In this document: one piece after another, positions 61,680-64,000 of the stretch
How positions within the stretch are numbered: position 1 is the first letter of the stretch
How the letters are laid out: each line of letters opens with the position of its first letter
Source of the DNA: Acetivibrio straminisolvens JCM 21531
Lineage (GTDB): Bacteria > Bacillota > Clostridia > Acetivibrionales > Acetivibrionaceae
Length of the DNA: 64,000 bases
Assembly (NCBI RefSeq): GCF_000521465.1
Contig: NZ_BAVR01000009.1
Location: forward strand, 23,407 to 87,406
Direction: 5' to 3'
Made by a program: the position numbers and the translations under genes
The notes under the pieces: generated by a model
What the model saw: only the letters and a program-made list of their open reading frames with translations
The model's database searches: none
Told to the model about the DNA's origin: nothing

Positions 61680-61717
61680 AAAAGTCATAGTTTGTTTGAA
61701 GAAAGCTATGACTTTTT
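61680..61717 (+). terminator. Terminator between the binding-protein and chemoreceptor genes
   Basis: AAAGTCATAG (61681-61690) pairs with CTATGACTTT (61706-61715), and T residues follow. Confidence 0.78.
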
Positions 61718-61795
61718 CGCCGTATTTTTAAAGCTCCACAATTCTTAAAGAAAAAAATTGATGAATTGTTAAAATTCCTGAAAGGAATGAGGATA

Positions 61796-63919
61796 ATGAA
61801 ACCTGAAAAAATTAGAAACCATATTATGAATAAAATGCGCAAATATAAATTTCCGGAGACTCGGTCGGTTTCAAATTCAAAAAAACAGGACTCAAATAAT
61901 TCGTTTGTACCGGATGAAAAAAACGACATACGAAGATTTAAAATACTGGAGAGTCTTGGCAAATTAACTGATTTTAAATCTCTGAAAACCAAGTTGCTTC
62001 TACTTAATGCTATAACCATTTCATTTGTTATAGTGGCAATTATGGCATATATGGTTTATGTTTCTAAAAGCAATGCAAAAGAAGATATGGAAAATAGTTT
62101 AAAGAACCAGTCTATTGCTGCAGAAATTATTTTAAACAATAAAATCAGCAATATTGAAAATATAAATGCAAACATAGCAAGAAACTCCGCGTTTAAAATG
62201 TTGATACAGATGGATTTGAAACAGCAATTGAATCAAAATTTGCAGGAATACATGAATAAATACCCGGAAATAAACGATATTATTGTCTATAAAGGAGATA
62301 CTGAAATTTACCGTGCTAATGAAAATAGTGATGTAAAGATTGATAGTACCATTAAGCAAAGAAACGGCTTTATACAAGGGGAACATATAAATATTTTCAG
62401 TATGGAAGATATTGTAGATTCTAATTCTGAAACTATTGGAACAATTGTATTATTGCATGATATAACTGTTGACAACAACTTGATTAGAGAAATAAGTACC
62501 ACTCTTGAAGCGAATGCGTTTTTATATGAAGGAAATAAACTAACGGCAATGAGTGATGCCAATGGTAATGCGTATGACAATAATGAAGATGTTACCATAG
62601 ATTTGGAAAGTATCTCAAAAGGCAATGAATTTCTTGATGATACTCAACGAATGTTTGGTGAAAATTATTATTTATACTGCAAAGAGATTAAAGACTATCA
62701 AGGAAAAACTTTGGGAGTATTGTCTGTAGGCGTAACTGACGGAAGTTTAAATAGATTGGTAAATGAAATTACATTCAACATGATAGCTATTGGTTTGCTG
62801 TCATTGGCAATAGGATTATTCTTTGCATGGGTTATTTCGGTAGTTATTTCAACACCTATAAAACATTTGGTTAAGAATGTTGAATTGGTTCAAAAGGGAG
62901 ATCTTACTGTTTCTTCTGATTATAAAAGCAATGATGAGGTAGGGGTATTGTCAAATGCTTTTTATGAAATGGTGGATACGCTAAGAGGCATTTTAACGGA
63001 CATTAATACCAAGTCCTTGTTGCTGGCTGGTTCGACCGAAGAAATAAACAACAGTTGCTCAATATCGGTGGATACCTTCGAAAGTATATCGGTTGCGGCT
63101 CAGGACATAGCCCAAGGTGCAAATGAACAGGTGGAATCAGTTGACGAAGCTAAAATGCAGATAGAAGTAATTTTGAATGATATGGCTAGAATGGCTGATT
63201 TATTGGTGGAAGCCAAAGAAATATCTCAAAATGCCGGTGAAAGCGCATCGGTGGGTGACAATCTTGTAACGGAAGCATTAAATCAGATGGATAATATAAA
63301 CAATAGCATACTGAATTCTAATAAGTGCTTAAAAGATTTGGGACATGAATCCGACAGCATATTTAAAATTATCAAAGTTATATCGGATATTGCAAGTCAA
63401 ACCCATTTGCTGGCTATGAATGCAACAATAGAAGCTGCAAAAGCAGGTGAGGCCGGAAAGGGATTTTCGGTTATAGCCTCAGAAATCAGGAAACTGGCTT
63501 TAAAATCAAAAGATTCAACTGTTGAAATAAATAAAATAATTTCGGATATAAAGGCATATATAAATAAAACTATAGATATAGCAGATGCGACAATAACACA
63601 ATCTGAAAAAGGTATTTCTGTCGTGTCAAACGCTAAAAATACTTTTAATACAATAAATAATAATACTAAAGATATTATTGAAAAGGTTAATGAGCTGGTA
63701 GTTGCTACTGAAAGGGTCGTTTCAAACAGTAAACTTTTTACAAAATCCTTCTATCAAACAATGGGGGTGGCGGAAAGCACTTCAGCTTCTATTGAGGAAA
63801 TAGCGGCATCCTTGGAAACCCAAACCGATACTATGGACAAAATTACAAATTCGTCGAGCTTATTGGCACAATCGGCAAAAGAAATGCATGAATTGGTCGG
63901 TAAGTTTAAGATTAATTAA
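61796..63919 (+). CDS. Methyl-accepting chemotaxis protein
   Basis: ATG 61796 has AAGGA 9 bases upstream. About 707 residues, intact. An N-terminal cytoplasmic stretch of about 65 residues is followed by two membrane segments (about 70-92 and 330-355) around an extracellular Cache-like domain, then HAMP (about 355-410) and the signalling coiled coil. The hairpin tip reads IASQTHLLAMNATIEAAKAG, where most receptors have QTNLLALNAAIEAARAG. It would form arrays with CheA and CheW encoded at 22365-25010. The unusually long N-terminal tail before the first membrane segment is noteworthy. Confidence 0.92.
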   Translation: MKPEKIRNHIMNKMRKYKFPETRSVSNSKKQDSNNSFVPDEKNDIRRFKILESLGKLTDFKSLKTKLLLLNAITISFVIVAIMAYMVYVSKSNAKEDMENSLKNQSIAAEIILNNKISNIENINANIARNSAFKMLIQMDLKQQLNQNLQEYMNKYPEINDIIVYKGDTEIYRANENSDVKIDSTIKQRNGFIQGEHINIFSMEDIVDSNSETIGTIVLLHDITVDNNLIREISTTLEANAFLYEGNKLTAMSDANGNAYDNNEDVTIDLESISKGNEFLDDTQRMFGENYYLYCKEIKDYQGKTLGVLSVGVTDGSLNRLVNEITFNMIAIGLLSLAIGLFFAWVISVVISTPIKHLVKNVELVQKGDLTVSSDYKSNDEVGVLSNAFYEMVDTLRGILTDINTKSLLLAGSTEEINNSCSISVDTFESISVAAQDIAQGANEQVESVDEAKMQIEVILNDMARMADLLVEAKEISQNAGESASVGDNLVTEALNQMDNINNSILNSNKCLKDLGHESDSIFKIIKVISDIASQTHLLAMNATIEAAKAGEAGKGFSVIASEIRKLALKSKDSTVEINKIISDIKAYINKTIDIADATITQSEKGISVVSNAKNTFNTINNNTKDIIEKVNELVVATERVVSNSKLFTKSFYQTMGVAESTSASIEEIAASLETQTDTMDKITNSSSLLAQSAKEMHELVGKFKIN

Positions 63920-64000
63920 TAAATACGATATTCATTCACCCCGAAATTTCAGTATAAATGAAGTAACAATTAAGAAAAGCATAGGTAAAATATTATAAAA
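63920..64000. other. Trailing intergenic sequence
   Basis: The last 81 bases are AT-rich and contain no feature I can support. Confidence 0.4.

Noticed and set aside
1..64000. tRNA, rRNA, transposase or prophage genes
   Set aside because: I looked for them in intergenic regions and on both strands and saw none that I could support.

Overview
The window is a low-GC Firmicutes chromosome segment from the Acetivibrio (Clostridium) thermocellus clade. Four genes encode cellulosomal enzymes with type I dockerins (CelD-like GH9, mannanase GH5-CBM32, tandem CE3 esterase, CelE-like GH5-GH5-CE2), and the surrounding genes are clostridial sporulation, chemotaxis and cell-division loci. The proteins resemble C. 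thermocellum ones from memory but are not identical, so a close relative such as A. straminisolvens is more likely than C. thermocellum itself; this is inference without a database search.

Layout. 1-2596: dxs end, tlyA, one unknown gene. 2962-14565: accessory island with celD, a secreted copper-amine-oxidase-N-domain protein, man5A, and a giant pseudokinase-ATPase-TPR-GAF-GGDEF protein. 14924-20893: nadK-argR-recN-spoIVB-spo0A, which with dxs-tlyA forms a classic Bacillus/Clostridium block that the island interrupts. 20960-30187: metallo-hydrolase, then a chemotaxis operon cheY-cheA-cheW-cheR-cheB plus a hybrid histidine kinase and a lone receiver. 30200-31933: MerR-like regulator and an RluA/RluD-family pseudouridine synthase. 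32090-39027: orphan solute-binding lipoprotein with a YesM/YesN-type two-component pair, and a second OmpR-type pair on the other strand. 39251-46816: CE3-CE3-dockerin, celE, GH13 enzyme. 46957-56718: PLP lyase, HlyD-like protein, yggS-sepF-yggT-ylmH-divIVA, T-box-ileS, aroB. 57061-63919: unknown small gene, PyrE-like protein, miaB, orphan substrate-binding lipoprotein, chemoreceptor.

A striking property is that about twenty otherwise well conserved genes, including essential ones, each carry one to four frame breaks. Nearly all look like a single missing base, often in a short homopolymer, and the correct frame resumes at once. I read these as sequencing or assembly errors, not pseudogenes, and give each such gene as one CDS spanning its fragments with the break position.

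Together the genes describe a motile, spore-forming, cellulosome-producing anaerobe that senses polysaccharide breakdown products (solute-binding proteins paired with kinases or a chemoreceptor). The most unusual items are: a CelE carrying an extra N-terminal GH5_8-type mannanase module, a dispersed two-hairpin repeat that in all six copies lies just after a hairpin at the 3' end of a co-oriented gene, and the pseudokinase-diguanylate cyclase fusion.
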